From: Chara braunii
Taxonomy: Eukaryota; Streptophyta; Charophyceae; Charales; Characeae
Reading direction: 5' to 3'
Assembly (NCBI GenBank): GCA_003427395.1
Contig: BFEA01000643.1
Location: forward strand, 571,035-606,461
DNA length: 35,427 bases
This document shows positions 10,411-21,741 of this stretch, piece after piece. The translations under genes and the position numbers were made by a program. The stretch's first letter is position 1, and each line of letters opens with the position of its first letter. The notes beneath the pieces are model-generated. The model had not been told where the DNA came from, searched no databases, and saw nothing but the letters and a program-made list of their open reading frames with translations.

Positions 10411-10472
10411 CGTACACACACGCATACACACGCATACACACACATACACACACAAAAATACAAACACACATC
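10411..10472 (+). repeat. (CA)n-rich microsatellite
   Basis: Repeated ACACACGCATAC and ACACAC units. A T-rich run (TTTTTTTCTTTTTTTC) follows at about 10511-10535. The stretch 10540-10890 has no supportable gene. Confidence 0.8.
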
Positions 10473-10890
10473 TGACACACATGAAAGCCCAATGAAAAGT
10501 CTGGCACACTCTTTTTTTCTTTTTTTCTTTTTCTTTTGCAGTTGTATATACCGAACATGACAACAGACACAGTCTTCATGGCTGCCAGTTAGTGGAGTGG
10601 ATTTTGTGGTTGTAGACCTGTGACCGCCGACTTTCTTAGACTAACTGTCATTCTCGTCACGGGTTTGGACGGACACTCTGCTAGGACTGCAGGGTTAGTG
10701 TGAGTAAAGTCTACCACTTTCCTTGATCATAGTTGTGTGATGAGTTCTTATCCATCACTCAAATGCATCTTCCTGATGAATGAAATCCAACTATTATCCA
10801 AGCCAAAATCCCCAGCACACCATTTGAAGACATTTGCAGATCACCGGCTTCATAGGTAGTTTACATGTGTTTATATATATGACTATATAT

Positions 10891-11944
10891 AATGGGGCCC
10901 ACTTGGCCAGAGTTCAATTCGTGAAAAGCAGATCAAAAGACATGTCCTTTGGGTCAAAAGTCACATCTTAAGTGAGGAGTTGTGTCAAAGGTCACAGTTG
11001 TGCCCCAGGACGAACAGTTGCAACATTCAATTGTGAGAGTCACGTCTGTTCGTCCAGGGGCCTGTGCAAGTCATGTACGTTCGAGCAGTAACTGCATCTG
11101 TTCGTGCAGTATATGTGTCTGTTCATAAAGAAGTCAAAGAGGTAAGGTCCCAGTCTAGATCCAAATCAAAGAGGGAGTCTAGATGCAGTCTGGAAGTCCG
11201 AAATTCAGGCCTAAGGGCCGCAGCCGCAACAGACCCTAAGGGAAAGGTACTTGGACACATTCTGCAGTGGTCTGGGACTGGGAAAAGATCCTAGGAAGAA
11301 TGATTCAGACCTCACGAAGGGAGGCCAGCACTATAAGAGACCAAGCTAGCCTCCCTACACGACAGATTCCCATTGACATTGATGCGTGGAAGTGTTGTGG
11401 CACTTGTGCGCTAGAGTGCAGGGAAGGAGCGCTGGCTTGAAAGTTGCGCCAGAAAGGAGAAGTGTTGGGCGCTGGCTAGCAAAAGAAGCCATAGCTACGC
11501 CAACTTTGTTAGTAGTAGAAGAGTTAGTGTTAGGATATCAGTGAGTAGAATTCAAAGTAGATTCTCGGAAGTAGGGAGTGTGCATGCATGATGAGACGAG
11601 AGAATCAAAACAGAGATCTTGAGAGAGAAGAGAGAGGGAGGACAGGTTCCTAAGTTGGATATGGTGGATACTTACCTGCAGGCGCCATACCTGTGATCTG
11701 GGGCATACGCTGGCTGAGCCAGACCCTATGTTGGCGATTGATTGAAGGAGATTTGTGATCTGTTGGCGCTGAACTCTTGAACTCGAGATACTCTTTATAT
11801 AATCTGATTTTGATAATATGAGATGCGCTATCTGGTTCTCATTTTATTTCGGCTTGGCTTTGTGAGAAACTTCTTTATCTGTGTGATGGCATCTAAGCAT
11901 GCGATGCGTAACACTCCAGCAAGCTGTGAACAGCCAGGTTCCTT
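10891..11944 (+). repeat. 5' LTR of Ty3/Gypsy element
   Basis: This 1054-bp block is repeated at 18699-19757. It begins AATGGGGCCCACTTGG and ends CAGGTTCCTT. The ends are not the usual TG..CA, although TGGGG at 10893 and CCTTGCA at 11947 would give TG..CA on this copy only. A TATA-like TATAAGAG at about 11332 followed by CTAGCCTCCCTACACG could be the promoter and transcription start. In the first 290 bp I count about 18 substitutions against the 3' LTR plus a 5-bp indel, mostly transitions. The left flank is TA-rich, so a target duplication such as TATAT cannot be separated from the local TA repeat. Confidence 0.9.
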
Positions 11945-11950
11945 GCAATT

Positions 11951-11962
11951 TGGTATCGGAGC
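11951..11962 (+). other. Primer-binding site, initiator-Met tRNA type
   Basis: TGGTATCGGAGC lies six bases after the 5' LTR. It matches TGGTATCAGAGC, the plant retroelement site complementary to the 3' end of initiator methionine tRNA, with one A-to-G difference. It fixes the orientation of the element as plus strand. Confidence 0.8.
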
Positions 11963-13043
11963 AGAACTTGTTGCGCTCACTGAGGTGATGGCATGAGAAA
12001 GGCCGGCGAGAAGGATATGCTGGCTTGAAGATGCTGACTATGGTGGAAGTGTGCGAAGAAAAGTGGTTGGGATTAGGAGGGGGAAGTAAGTCGAAGAGGA
12101 AGGGGCTAAGAAGGAGATCTTACCTGCATGTGGAGCGTGGAGCGATCGAAGAGACTTCATCGACGACTGCAGAGGAGAGAAGAACTTCTTACCCCTTACC
12201 TGGCTGCATGCTGAGTGTGTGTCGAGTACCTATACCTCTCCCTACCTCTTCGGTGGTCACAACTGCTGCTGTCTGATCGAGTCACCTGGGATCCAGTCTG
12301 GTCATAAAGTCAAGGTAGTAGAGTGGGTCTTGTCAGAGTCATCTGGTCCCATCTTCCTGACATCTGGTCTGACGTCTGCACTGGAATGAAGAAGTAGGAG
12401 GTAGGACTGAAATAGGGAGTTGTGGCAGACAGCCACGTCAGATGCAAAGTGAGCCTAAGGCATAAGTGATCTGGACGAATCTGATTCGTACTGAAGTACT
12501 ATCCAATGCATTTGACTTCGTAAGAACTTCAGTCCATCTCTGCATAGAAGGCTAGACTTATTAGTGATAATAAAGATAAAACAAAGGAAAACAAAACAAG
12601 ATATAACCAGACAAAGTGTGAGTACAAATGCAGGTGTACTGAAGTTGAAGAAAGACAGCAAGCAGGGGAAAAAAAAAAAAAAGCCTTATTGTATATTGAA
12701 GTTATAGAAGTTCTGAAATTCGTTATTCCTGAAGCAGCGATATCCAGAGTTTGAAAAAAAAAAAAAAAAAAAAGCAGAATCCCATCCATGTTAGTTTAGA
12801 CAAAGCATAACCAGTGGTGGTCTTACCTGGTGGGACCACCGAAGGCGTACTACCTGTGTTGTGTTCCATCATGAACGATTACCCTATGCAAGGGTTGATG
12901 GCCCTTTCAGTTTTGTTGGACCCCTTGTTCAACATCTTCTTTCCCTTGGGCTCCGGGAGAGTCTGCACCTCCTGTATGATGATGGGATCTGGCACTGTGA
13001 AGCCTGGACCCTCGGCTGCAGAGCAGGCTGAAATAGATCGCCG
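11963..13043 (+). other. Ty3 leader and degenerate start of gag
   Basis: From 11963 to about 12810 I see no convincing protein; two A runs lie at about 12666-12682 and 12754-12772. A 77-codon frame from 12814 ends in GPSAAEQAEIDRR before TGA 13045-13047 and leads directly into the charged coiled-coil stretch. It is probably the N-terminal part of Gag, with the TGA explicable from CGA. Confidence 0.45.
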
Positions 13044-13863
13044 TTGAGCCGAAAAGAAGAAAGAGAAAGAAGAAAGAAAGAGACAGAAAGAAGAATAAAT
13101 AAGAAGAAAGTACAGATGGAGGAAGAAAGAATGAAAAAAAAAATGAAAGAAAAGTTAGTAAAGGAGTTGAAGGAAGAACTCCAAACCATAGAAGAAAAAG
13201 ATGAACCTGCTGCGGACAGGCTCATCAGGCGACGAGCAGAAAGGGGAGAAACTAGCCAGACAGGTGGGGAACTCAAGGTCAAACCGCTGGATTGGTATGA
13301 TCCATATGCATATTCCAGCGATCGAATTGAAGAAACAAAGGAGGAAAGAGATACGTTAGTTGCGAAACTAGCATCCATTAAAGACCAAAGAGAAAAAGAA
13401 CTCTTGCTTGAGGAAAAACGTGCGGAACTGCATATTAAAATGTTAGCAGCGAAGCGGCAAGAGCTTGACGAAAGGAAAAGGCTGCAAGCAGAGGGTGTGA
13501 GACTGCGAAAAGAGTTACAAGACCAGACAGAAAAGCAAACTGCAACAGAAGAAAACTGACCCTCTTGATAGAAACAGTCCTCCATACAAAACAAGAGTTA
13601 GCAGTGATGAACAAAACTTTGCAAAAAGTTGAAACCCACCAATATGAATTTTAGGGAGTCTGGAACACTTTCCTGTAAAAGTCCGTCAAAGATGTTGATC
13701 AGCATATACAGTCATATATTGAAAAATTAGACAATCACATCAACCAAACCTTTACTCCCGCCGTGATTGAAAAGATAATTCGTGTCAGCGGAGGAGGAGG
13801 AGGTGATGGAGACGGAGATGGGAGAGATGGTGACAAGAAAGGAAAGGGAGTGTTGGGGATATA
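13044..13863 (+). pseudogene. gag N-terminal coiled-coil region
   Basis: The 171-codon frame 13044-13559 is extremely rich in Lys, Glu and Arg with heptad-like spacing, and has a central GGELKVKPLDWYDPYAY segment. It predicts a long coiled coil, split by a Pro-containing linker at about residues 50-85. After a one-base shift near 13555 the protein continues (ELAVMNKTLQKVE and onward) with in-frame TAG 13652-13654 and TAA 13676-13678, then a Gly/Asp-rich linker, to TAA at about 13860-13863. Both stops are one C-to-T step from Gln codons. Such an N-terminal coiled coil before the capsid suggests a multimerisation role. It is not part of minimal Ty3 Gag proteins that I know. Confidence 0.7.
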
Positions 13864-14982
13864 AGAAAAATTAAAGTGTCGTGGACCTACATTGGCAAAA
13901 AAAAGGAGAGTGTTCTGCATTGGATTGTTGTCGTAGAATCCTATGTGTACGAACAACGCATCCCGTATTGGGACAGAGTCTTAATGGCCACTTCGTGTAT
14001 GGCCGGCGATGCAATGAGCTTTTCCATACCGTTGCAAAAAGAAGCTAATTGCCAGACCATAATCGAATATTCACAGCAAACGAGAATTGAAGATTTCTTC
14101 AAAGCTATCAGAGAAAGATTTGAAGATAAGAATTTGGCTCACCGAACAGAAATGTTAATCTTAAACATTGCGGATCGGAAATGGAAGAGTGCGTCAGCAC
14201 TCAAAGCAACGATGAATGAACTTTTACAATGCGCTGAACATGGACTCACCCCTACTCAAATTCTCAATAACTTCGCTAGAGCACTGCCCAACCCTCTTCG
14301 TACTCAGTTATATCCCCATACCACTGAGGAGAGGATGACATATGAAAAATTGAGTAAGATTGCTATAGATCATGTCGGCTTCTTAGCCGAAGCTAACTAC
14401 TACCATTACTGGGAAGATCTGCAACCGGGTAAAAAGTGGCAGAACCGCACTATCTCAGGGAACATACCTGCGAAAGACAATCTTCTTCTTACCTTTGAAG
14501 AAGGAGGTGTCGAAACTCTTTCTTACGACCAGATAGATTATGGTTTGGAGGGAGGACCCAACGGTTCGTTAGTTCAGGAGGGGGACTACGCGGCCGTTGC
14601 AGCCCGCAGGGGAGGGCGACAAGGAAGAGGCCGTGGCCGAGGAAGAGGAGGCTGCGGACGAGGTGGAAGAGGACCCGATACCCAGAGGGGTGGTGGCGAA
14701 GGTAACTACTACGTGGGAGGAAGGGGCAATGGTCCCTCGCAAGGTGACCGAGATTTCAACTCCACTTGGGGTAGAGGACGAGGCACTTGGTATAACAAAT
14801 GGGATAAGCCATATCCACCCCATCTAGGTCTAGCCGAAGGGGGGCCTTGGAAGAAATTGGGGATTACAGAAAAAGTTTGGCAAGAAAAGAAAGTTGCGGA
14901 CCAATGCCTTAAATGTGGTGACCCTTACCACATTGCTCCCTATTGCCCAGATTACAAGATACTAAAAGAGAACAGCCAGTAG
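13861..14982 (+). pseudogene. gag capsid and nucleocapsid
   Basis: A 368-codon frame encodes the Ty3-type Gag core. The N-terminal part (SVLHWIVVVESY..RIPYWDRVLMATSCMAGDA) is the retrotransposon Gag/capsid fold. Residues 230-310 are an Arg/Gly-rich (RGRGRGRGG) linker, and the C-terminus has a CCHC zinc knuckle, CLKCGDPYHIAPYC (codons 14905-14946), for RNA packaging. The frame is open upstream to 13861 with no clear ATG, so the ORF was entered from the coiled-coil part and is now frameshifted. It ends at TAG 14980-14982. The downstream protease is in the -1 frame; I cannot tell programmed frameshifting from a one-base loss. Confidence 0.85.
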
Positions 14983-15581
14983 AGGTTTAAGTTGCCTCTA
15001 CCATAACTTCGGATGTCAATAGAAAGACATCCTCCCATCCAAAGGTTCTACTAGCAGAAACTGATAAAACAGACAGTTCCCACCTAGTTAACTGTCCAGA
15101 GGTACTAAGTGTGTGTACCTCTCTAGGTGGATCCCTCGCTGGCATGGGTGATGAGTTGGCCGCTCGTCACCAAGCCTGGACTAAGGTGAAAAAACGAAAA
15201 GGACAGTTAATAATTGCAGATCTAGAGGTAAATAAAGTAAGAGTTGGAGGTATGATTGACAGCGGGTCTACACGCACCTATATAAGTAAAAAGGGTTTGC
15301 AAAAGTTACGACTAAAGGTAAAACAGTTAGATGAGCCCGTAGTGAGTAAACTAGCTAATAGTATTGTAACTGTAATGGATAAATATGTTGAAGGGGTCCA
15401 GATATACTTCTGGCTTTAAGGAGAGGGGAAGGGGGAACGTGTTCTCCACTCTCTGACTCTCTTGGTGGAAGATAATCTTCCTTTTGACATTCTTTTAGGC
15501 ATGGATTGGGGTGAAGCTGCAGATGCGGATATAAAGTTAAGGGATCATGAGTGTTGGCTCCCTAGTCCGCAGGATGGAAAG
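14983..15581 (+). pseudogene. pol: aspartic protease domain
   Basis: The frame in register with protease and RT is open from about 14943 apart from TAA 14994-14996 and TAA 15418-15420, both one step from CAA. The active-site loop reads MIDSGSTRTYIS, with Asp-Ser-Gly at 15258-15266, and the second conserved strand is DILLGMDW after 15480. These are the hallmarks of a retroviral-type aspartic protease, which cleaves the Gag-Pol precursor in the particle. The domain is complete but split by the 15418 stop. Confidence 0.8.
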
Positions 15582-16645
15582 AAGAGAATCCGCCTGTTCC
15601 ATGAATCTGGTAAGGAAAGCAGCTTAGGTCATTGTTGTATGAGTGCCCCCGCGTTCGCCCGCCATGTGACAAAGCATAATTTGTATAATCAAGTGTTTGT
15701 AGCATATGTGTGCCCGGTGAAGGAAGAAGAAGTCAAAAAAGAGGCAAAATCCCCCGAAATTGAAAAGATTTTGAAAGAATTCGCAGATGTACCGGCTCCA
15801 AGCGGTGTCGTGGAACGACCAATCAAACATCACATTGAGATTGTACAAGAAAGCCAGATTCCTAAGGGGCCTATATATAGAATGTCACCCAAAGAATTGG
15901 ATGAACTTCGAACCCAGCTCGGTGAAATGTTGAAAAAGGGATGAATAAGACCTAACTCCTCGCCTTATGGTGCGCCAGTGCTATTTGTGCCAAAGAAAGA
16001 TGGCGGTGTCCGCATGTGCATAGATTATAGACGATTGAATGATATTACAGTTAAAAATGTTAAGCCACTGCCAAGAATAGACGGTTTGTTGGATAGAGTT
16101 TAGGGAAGTAATTATTTAACAAAGATTGATTTAAAATTTGGTTACCATCACATTGAGGTAGAACAAAAAGACCAATGTAAAACTGCCTTTCGAACAAGGT
16201 ATGGGCACTATGAGTTCATTGTGTTGCCCTTTGGTCTTACGAATGCCAGTGCAACTTTCCAAAGAACGATGAATGAGCTTTTCCGCGAGTGGCTTGATAA
16301 ATTTGTCGTTGTTTATCTCGATGATATTTTGATTTTTAGTAAAGACCTGAAAGAACATTGTGAGCACCTTCGACTTGTGCTAAATAAATTGCGTGAGGCA
16401 AAGTTGAAATTGAACCCCAAGAAGTGTGAATGGGCTCAGCATCAGGTTTTATATCTGGGGCATGTGCTTGATGGTGATGGGATCAAACCGGAAGACGCAA
16501 AGATTGCAGCAATTCACGATTGGCCTAACCCCCGCACTTTGACTGAGTTATGGTTGTTCCTTGGGCTAGCCAACTATTATCGGAGTTCGTTAGACACTTT
16601 ACGATAATTGTTGCACCCCTTCGCAAATTGCTAAAGAAAGAAATC
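15582..16645 (+). pseudogene. pol: Ty3-type reverse transcriptase
   Basis: The RT follows the protease in the same frame. It has the KHHIEI and PKGPIYRMSP linker, [36 protein letters not shown], the LPFGLTNASATFQ block and the catalytic YLDD at 16314-16325, followed by the LKLNPKKCEWA and LGHVL connection motifs. In-frame TGA 15942-15944 sits where a Trp is usual (KGW.RP), and TAG 16101-16103 where Gln would fit. A one-base loss near 16585 and another near 16645 move the frame, so no active polymerase can be made from this copy. Confidence 0.92.
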
Positions 16646-17115
16646 TCTGGAAGTGGGACTCAGATTGTACGGCTTCGTTCAAGCATCTAAAGAAATGTCT
16701 AATTAATTATCCGGTTCTGAAGGTTGTTGATCCTTCTTTGCCCTTTGTCGTCACAACCGACGCCAGTCAGTACGGGATAGGCGTTGTACTCCAGCAAGAC
16801 GATGGGAATGGATATAGGCCTGTTGAGTTTATGTCCCGACGACTACCTAGTGAAAAGGCTGCCGCTTCTACATATGAGAGAGAGTTGTTCGCTCTCCGGG
16901 AAGCTCTCGATCACTCGCGACACTATCTCCTAGGACGACACTTCAAAGTGTACTCAGATCATGAGACACTTCGTTGGTTTAAAGCACAGGCTCGAATGAC
17001 GCCTAAGTTGACTAGGTGAGCCCTTGAGGTTGACCAATATGATTTTGAACCAAAGTCAGTCAAGGGGAAGTATAATGTTGTTGCCGATGCGCTAAGTCGA
17101 AGATCTGATTTCTTC
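16646..17115 (+). pseudogene. pol: RNase H domain
   Basis: WKWDSDC leads into VVTTDASQYGIGVVL (first catalytic Asp, strand 1), YERELFALREAL (Glu) and VYSDHETLRWF (Asp), the conserved order of a Ty3 RNase HI that removes RNA from the hybrid. ALEVDQYDF and NVVADALSR, the usual end of the domain, follow. TGA 17017-17019 replaces the Trp expected in TRW. The acidic residues themselves are intact. Confidence 0.9.
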
Positions 17116-18253
17116 GGTGTCATTGTAACATATTTAGATGTGGGCACCGATGTGCAGGATAACATTAGAAATGCGTATTTCACTGATCCTGTCTATGGCG
17201 CTATGTTTAAACGTGTACAGGAAGCGCCACAAGAGTTTTCTAATTATCGAATTACACAAGGACTGTTGTTTGAGGAGACTGATCTACATGATAGGCTTTG
17301 TATTCCGAATGTGGAAGAGATGAAAAGTCTGATCTTGGGGGAATGTCATGACACCGAAGGCCATTTCGTGTGGAAAAAGACATATGCAAACCTTTTGCGT
17401 TCCTACACTTGGCCTCGTATGAAACCCGACTGCATCGCTTATGTGCAGGGCTGTCAAGTGTATCAAAGGAATAAGAGCACTACTTAACCACCCCTTGGTT
17501 TATTGAAGCCTTTGTCAATCCCAACAGGTCCGGGAGACTCTGTATCTATTAACTTTATGGACACCAAGGTAAAACGCAGGAATGAAAAAATGCAAGTTAT
17601 GGTCATTGTTGACAGGTGCTGTCTTTGTAGCATTGCCAGCGAAAGCCATAATAGAATTGGTAATCCGGGAATTCTTAAAAGATTATGGACATCCCCTAAC
17701 GATTGTAAGTGACAGAGATTCGCAGTTCACGAGTGAACAAGGACAGCAACTTATGAACGTTTATGGCTCTAAGTTGACTATATCATCAGGTCGACACCCT
17801 GAGACAAATGGCCAGACTGAGCAAATGAACAAAATTTTGCAACAAACATTGCGTATTTACATACGTTCCGACCAGATTGATTGGGATAAGCATTTGCCCA
17901 AAGTTGCTAGTGTCTATAAGAACTCTGTTCACCTGTCTACATGCAAAACTCCAATGGAGTTGCATCTGGGATGGCGTCCTCGTAGACTTATTGATCGTCT
18001 GAACCCGGATCAAGTGCATAAGCTTACATTAGGAACAAGTGAATTTGCAATACAATATCAGAAAGATATTGAGAAAGTCAAGGAGAATATCATAAAGGCA
18101 CAACATCAGATGATAGAACAGGCAAACAAGCACAGGAGACCTTCTCAATTTGTTGTAGGTGATCTGGTATGGGTTAAGTTTAAAGAGTTCGTTCCTGAAG
18201 AGAACATATCTCAAAAACTGTTACAACCTACAGAGGACCTTGGCAGGTTCTAG
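17116..18253 (+). pseudogene. pol: integrase
   Basis: The N-terminal zinc-binding region has H-x4-H (CHDTEGHF) but its last Cys is replaced by Tyr at 17461-17463 (GCQVY). The catalytic core shows SINFMDT, where the first Asp of the DDE triad is Asn (AAC, 17551-17553). The second Asp is present in IVSDRDSQF (17711-17713) and the Glu in GQTEQMN (17819-17821). TAA 17485-17487 and a frameshift near 17617 with a short loss before FVALPAKA interrupt the frame. A further one-base loss near 18226 lies before the GPW motif that ends the C-terminal domain. Cys-to-Tyr and Asp-to-Asn are both single G-to-A changes. The integrase is dead by several independent lesions. Confidence 0.9.
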
Positions 18254-18615
18254 ATGTGATTGGCGACGTGGATGGACCTTCTTACGTGATTGAGATTCCT
18301 CTACATTTGCATACGTATCCAGTGTTTCACTCTTCAAAGCTCTTACCTTGCGTGACGAATGAGTTATTTCCCAGTCGCAGATCGGCGATACCTCCTAGTA
18401 TGGATGAAAAATATGATGTGGACAAGATTGTTGCTGAAAATACTCTTCAAACTGGACGTAGAGGCAGACCCCAGCGGCAATATAAAGTAAGATTTGCATA
18501 TCAGGACCCAAGTGAAGATCGCTGGTTCACAAGAGAAGAATTGATTGAGTCTGCACCTCATATTGTATCTGCTTATGGAAGATCCAGAAGAGGAATAAGT
18601 ATCAAAGACAGATGA
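18254..18615 (+). pseudogene. pol C-terminus with chromodomain
   Basis: After GPW..VL the protein continues with SYVIEIPLHLHTYPVFHSSKLLPC, the standard end of a Ty3 integrase. It then carries YDVDKIVAENTL, a short basic insert, QYKVRF, DPSEDRWFTREEL and PHIVSAY. The order Y-x-V-x-x-I, YxVxF, W and EEL matches a chromodomain, which targets integration to marked chromatin in chromoviruses. The frame ends at TGA 18613-18615. 18616-18698, between the stop and the 3' LTR, has no clear polypurine tract; the nearest purine run is GAGTAAAAGGG at about 18650. Confidence 0.8.
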
Positions 18616-18698
18616 AGTTTTTCTCACAGGACTTCGAAACTAGGCCGGCGAGTAAAAGGGTCTTTACCCGTTCAAACCCTTAATGACGAACGCAACAT

Positions 18699-19757
18699 AA
18701 TGGGGCCCACTTGGTCAGAGTTCAATTCGTGAAAAGCAGATCAAAAGACATGTCCTCTAGGTCAAAAGTCACATCTTGACTTAAGTGAGGAGTTGTGTCA
18801 AAGGTCACAGTCGTGCCCAAGGACGAACAGTTGCAACATTCAATTGTGAGAGTCACGTTTGTTCGTCCAGGGGTCTGTGCAAGTCATGTATGTTCGGGCA
18901 GTAACTGTATTTCTTCGTGTAGTAGACGTGTCTGCTCATAAAGAAGTCAAAGAGATAAGGTCCCAGTCTAGATCCAAGTCAAAGAGGGAGTCTAGATGCA
19001 GTCTGGAAGTCCGAAATTCAGGCCTAAGGGCCGCAGCAGCAGCAGACCCTGGGGGAAAGGTACTGGGACACATTCTGCAATGGTCTGGGACTGGGAAAAA
19101 ATCCAACGAAGAATGATTCACACCTCATGAAGGGAGGCCAACACTATAAGAGACCAAGCTAGCCTCCCTACACGATAGATTCCCATTGGCATTGATGTGT
19201 GGAAGTGTTGTGGCACTTGTGTGCCAGAGTGCATGGAAGGAGCACTGGCTTGAAAGTTGCGCCAGAAAGGAGAAGTGTTGGGCGCTGGCTAGCGGAAGAA
19301 GCCATAGCTATGCCAGCTTTGTTAGTAGTAGAAGAGTTAGTGTTACGATATCAGTGAGTAGCATTCAGAGTAGATTCTCGAAATTGGGGAGTGTGCATGC
19401 ATGATGAGACAAGAGAACCAGAACAGAAATCTTGAGAGAGAAGAGAGGGGGAGGACAGGTTCCTAAGTTGGATATGGTGGATACTTACCTGCAGGCGCCA
19501 TACCTGTGATCTGGGGCATACGCTGGTTGAGCCAAGCCCTATGTTGGCGATTGATTGAAGGAGACTTGTGATCTGTTGGCGCTGAACTCTTGAACTCGAG
19601 ATACTCTTTATATAATGTGATTTTGATAATATGAGCTGCGCTATCTGGTTCTCATCTCATTTCGACTTGGCTTTGTGTGAAGCTTCTTTATCTGTGTGAT
19701 GACATCTAAGCATGCGATGTGTAACACTCCAGCAAGTTGTGAACAGTCAGGTTCCTT
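18699..19757 (+). repeat. 3' LTR of Ty3/Gypsy element
   Basis: Direct copy of 10891-11944, starting AATGGGGCCCACTTGG and ending CAGGTTCCTT. It has a 5-bp insertion (GACTT) relative to the 5' LTR at about 18778. The TATA-like box recurs at about 19145. The element-wide span is 10891-19757 (8.87 kb). Confidence 0.9.
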
Positions 19758-19815
19758 ATATATATATATATAAATATTTGTATATGTGTGCATATATGTA
19801 TATATATCCTCGTAC
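19758..19815. repeat. TA-rich microsatellite at the insertion flank
   Basis: TATATATATATA followed by TATTTGTATATGTGTGCATATATG. The left flank of the element (10871-10890) is similarly TA-rich, as expected if the insertion split a TA repeat. A T run lies at about 19891-19909. 19816-20111 has no supportable gene. Confidence 0.8.
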
Positions 19816-20111
19816 ACGACTGCGCAGTGCAGTGTAATCAGACATCGGTGGTTGAAGTGGGGATCCGATATGGTATGCTTTTCTTCACTGTTTTTTTTTT
19901 TTTTTTTTTCGTTGGACAAAATTGCACATGTGCCCCACTTAGATGGGAATACCCGCTATACCAAGTCCCAGAACGAACTTGCATCTATACTCGGACTCAT
20001 TCAACTTTGAATATTACCCAACTATTCCACTGCGCAAAACTGTAGGCCTACCCAATCCTGCAGGCCCTCAGTTCCGAACTGCAAAATTATGTTTGTGTCG
20101 GGCTGGCAAAG

Positions 20112-21740
20112 TTGTGCATTTCCCCACACCAACTGGTACGCCTTGAATGACAGTTCACAAAATTATGCTCATGCTCACCAAATCGATCATTGTGGCCCGA
20201 TGACTGCTGGGTTTAACCATGATTTTGGTTATCCGGTGATAGGGTATATGCATAATTTGGACGGTCCACCTCAGTCTCGGGTATGCCCGTAATTTTGTCT
20301 GGGAATGTCCATAATTTGTGCGTTGCTGTAGCTGGTTATGACCGCCTAAGTCCCCCTCAGTCATTAGCATGCAAATAATTTTCTTGGCCATTTCTTAAGG
20401 CATAGAGGCTACACCTCCTTCCCTTTCCATCTCGGGGCAGTGATGCCACCATCCCTTGCTCCTCTACGCTTCGCGGATGTCGGGTCATGTCGGCATCACA
20501 ATCGCACTGCGGGCTGCGAATTTGCGCCTGCGCAGTATGTCAGTCGGAGCCGGCCCCGTGGGTTGCCTCCTCTAAAGTAACGGCGAAGCATGACGAAAAG
20601 GAAAAATCTAAAAGGACTGGCGGTCTACCGGGCACTTCTTGTGGTAGCGCTAACGCATTACTCCTTGCGGATGTCACGTCGGTACCTACATGTTTCCCTC
20701 GCTAATTTCGAGGTAACTGTAGATGTCGCTCAACCCCGTAGCTAAGTTACGGAGGTTAGGGTTAGGAACATTGCATTCACTCTGAATAGCAACGGCCTTT
20801 GAGGCCGCGTGGTCCTACCTGTGAGCGGCCCGACATGGCCCGCCCACTTTTTCTAGTCAGTCCTTTTCGGCGACCAGAAAGCCAACAGGCTGTCACGCAG
20901 GATTTTGATGTCGTTTACAATGAATAAATAAATAAAATAAAGCAAATCCCTTCCAGTTGTATGCGTCCGGCTTCGAGCGAGACCCTTCAATTGCGGTCTT
21001 CACCGGTCCCCGGTCTTAGAAATCTTTTATTTTGATTCAGACCAGCAAAGATTATGCAAATAATAATCATGAGATTCTGGTATGCCATGCATGTATCAAT
21101 TTTCCAATTTACTAATTTTGAGGACTGTGACAAAATTATCAGAGAATATAATCATCAAACATATTCAAAGCAAGGGAAGCATGACGGATAGACTTGAGCA
21201 ATGACAAGGATAAATGAGGGAGGAATGAGAATTCATGATAATGTCATAAAAGTACAGATGAGAGGGGCATGACCAGCACTCATCAAAAGTCCTCACTCAT
21301 CCCTCACGGTCACACACTCAATTTCTCATTTTGCTACTCGTTTCCTATGCCTTGAGCCATGTTCCCTTTGTCCCTCACATTGTGGCCTCTGGATATAGAG
21401 CCACCTAAAGCCTGCAAGCTCAGAACACTTCCATCCGAGGCCCATAACACGAAAGTCAACCATAGCACATAGTTTCTCCCATAGAGTAGGAAGATATGGC
21501 TGGGAGAAAATCACATGCCTAAGATGTCGGAACTCGGATGGTTCGGTCACTGCCTCATAGTCAATCTCTGCTGGAGAAACATTCTTTTTGGCTAGATCAA
21601 CCAAGTCACCCCAGCAAGAACCGTCAATGAGAAGAAAGGGTACTGGAGGCTTGGGACAGTCAATGTAGAGTTCGGGTCCGAAGCTACGGATCAGCTCACT
21701 TTTTTCCCTTTACCTCAAGATACTTTGCTGCTGAGATCCA
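20112..21740. repeat. Tandem duplication, copy 1
   Basis: This 1.63-kb segment, from TTGTGCATTTCCCCACACC to GCTGAGATC, is followed immediately by a second copy. It contains several AAATTATG/CATAATTT motifs, a GGTTAGGGTTAGG stretch at about 20752, an AATAAATAAATAAAATAAAG run near 20923, and at its right end a minus-strand coding fragment (21326-21715). Copies agree over almost their whole length, with frequent point differences. Confidence 0.88.
21326..21715 (-). pseudogene. Duplicated 3' fragment of minus-strand gene
   Basis: On the minus strand the frame ELIRSFGPELYIDCPKPP..FLLIDGSCWGDLVDLAKKNVSP..EAVTEPSEF continues to WEKLCAMVDFRVMGLGWKC and ends at TAG after RKRVAK. It matches the fragment at 23093-23500 in the next duplication copy. 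The run upstream (SAAKYLEV) is in another frame across GTAAAGGGAAAAAAGTGAG in both copies, so the frame break predates the duplication. I do not recognise the family. Confidence 0.5.
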
Positions 21741-21741
21741 C

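Larger units (their letters stand above)
10891..19757 (+). mobile_element. Complete but inactive Ty3/Gypsy chromovirus
   Basis: The order LTR, tRNA primer site, gag, protease, RT, RNase H, integrase, chromodomain, LTR identifies a chromovirus-type Ty3/Gypsy LTR retrotransposon. All domains are present and collinear, so no large deletion has occurred. Divergence of several percent between LTRs, at least eight in-frame stops, at least four frameshifts, and loss of an integrase catalytic Asp and a zinc ligand show a fixed, old insertion. It sits in a TA-rich target. Confidence 0.93.

Noticed and set aside
10774-10787. CTGATGA followed two bases later by GAAA
   Set aside because: There is no room for stem II and no matching flanking arms.
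12025-12276. 83-codon ORF in the Ty3 leader
   Set aside because: No family resemblance, low-complexity basic patches, and it sits in the untranslated leader.
13220-13232. TCATCAG (CTGATGA on minus) in gag
   Set aside because: Lies in the coiled-coil coding region; no stem II or GAAA in register.
20752-20766. GGTTAGGGTTAGG as a telomere array (also near 22384)
   Set aside because: Fewer than two full units, inside the duplicated segment; too short to interpret.
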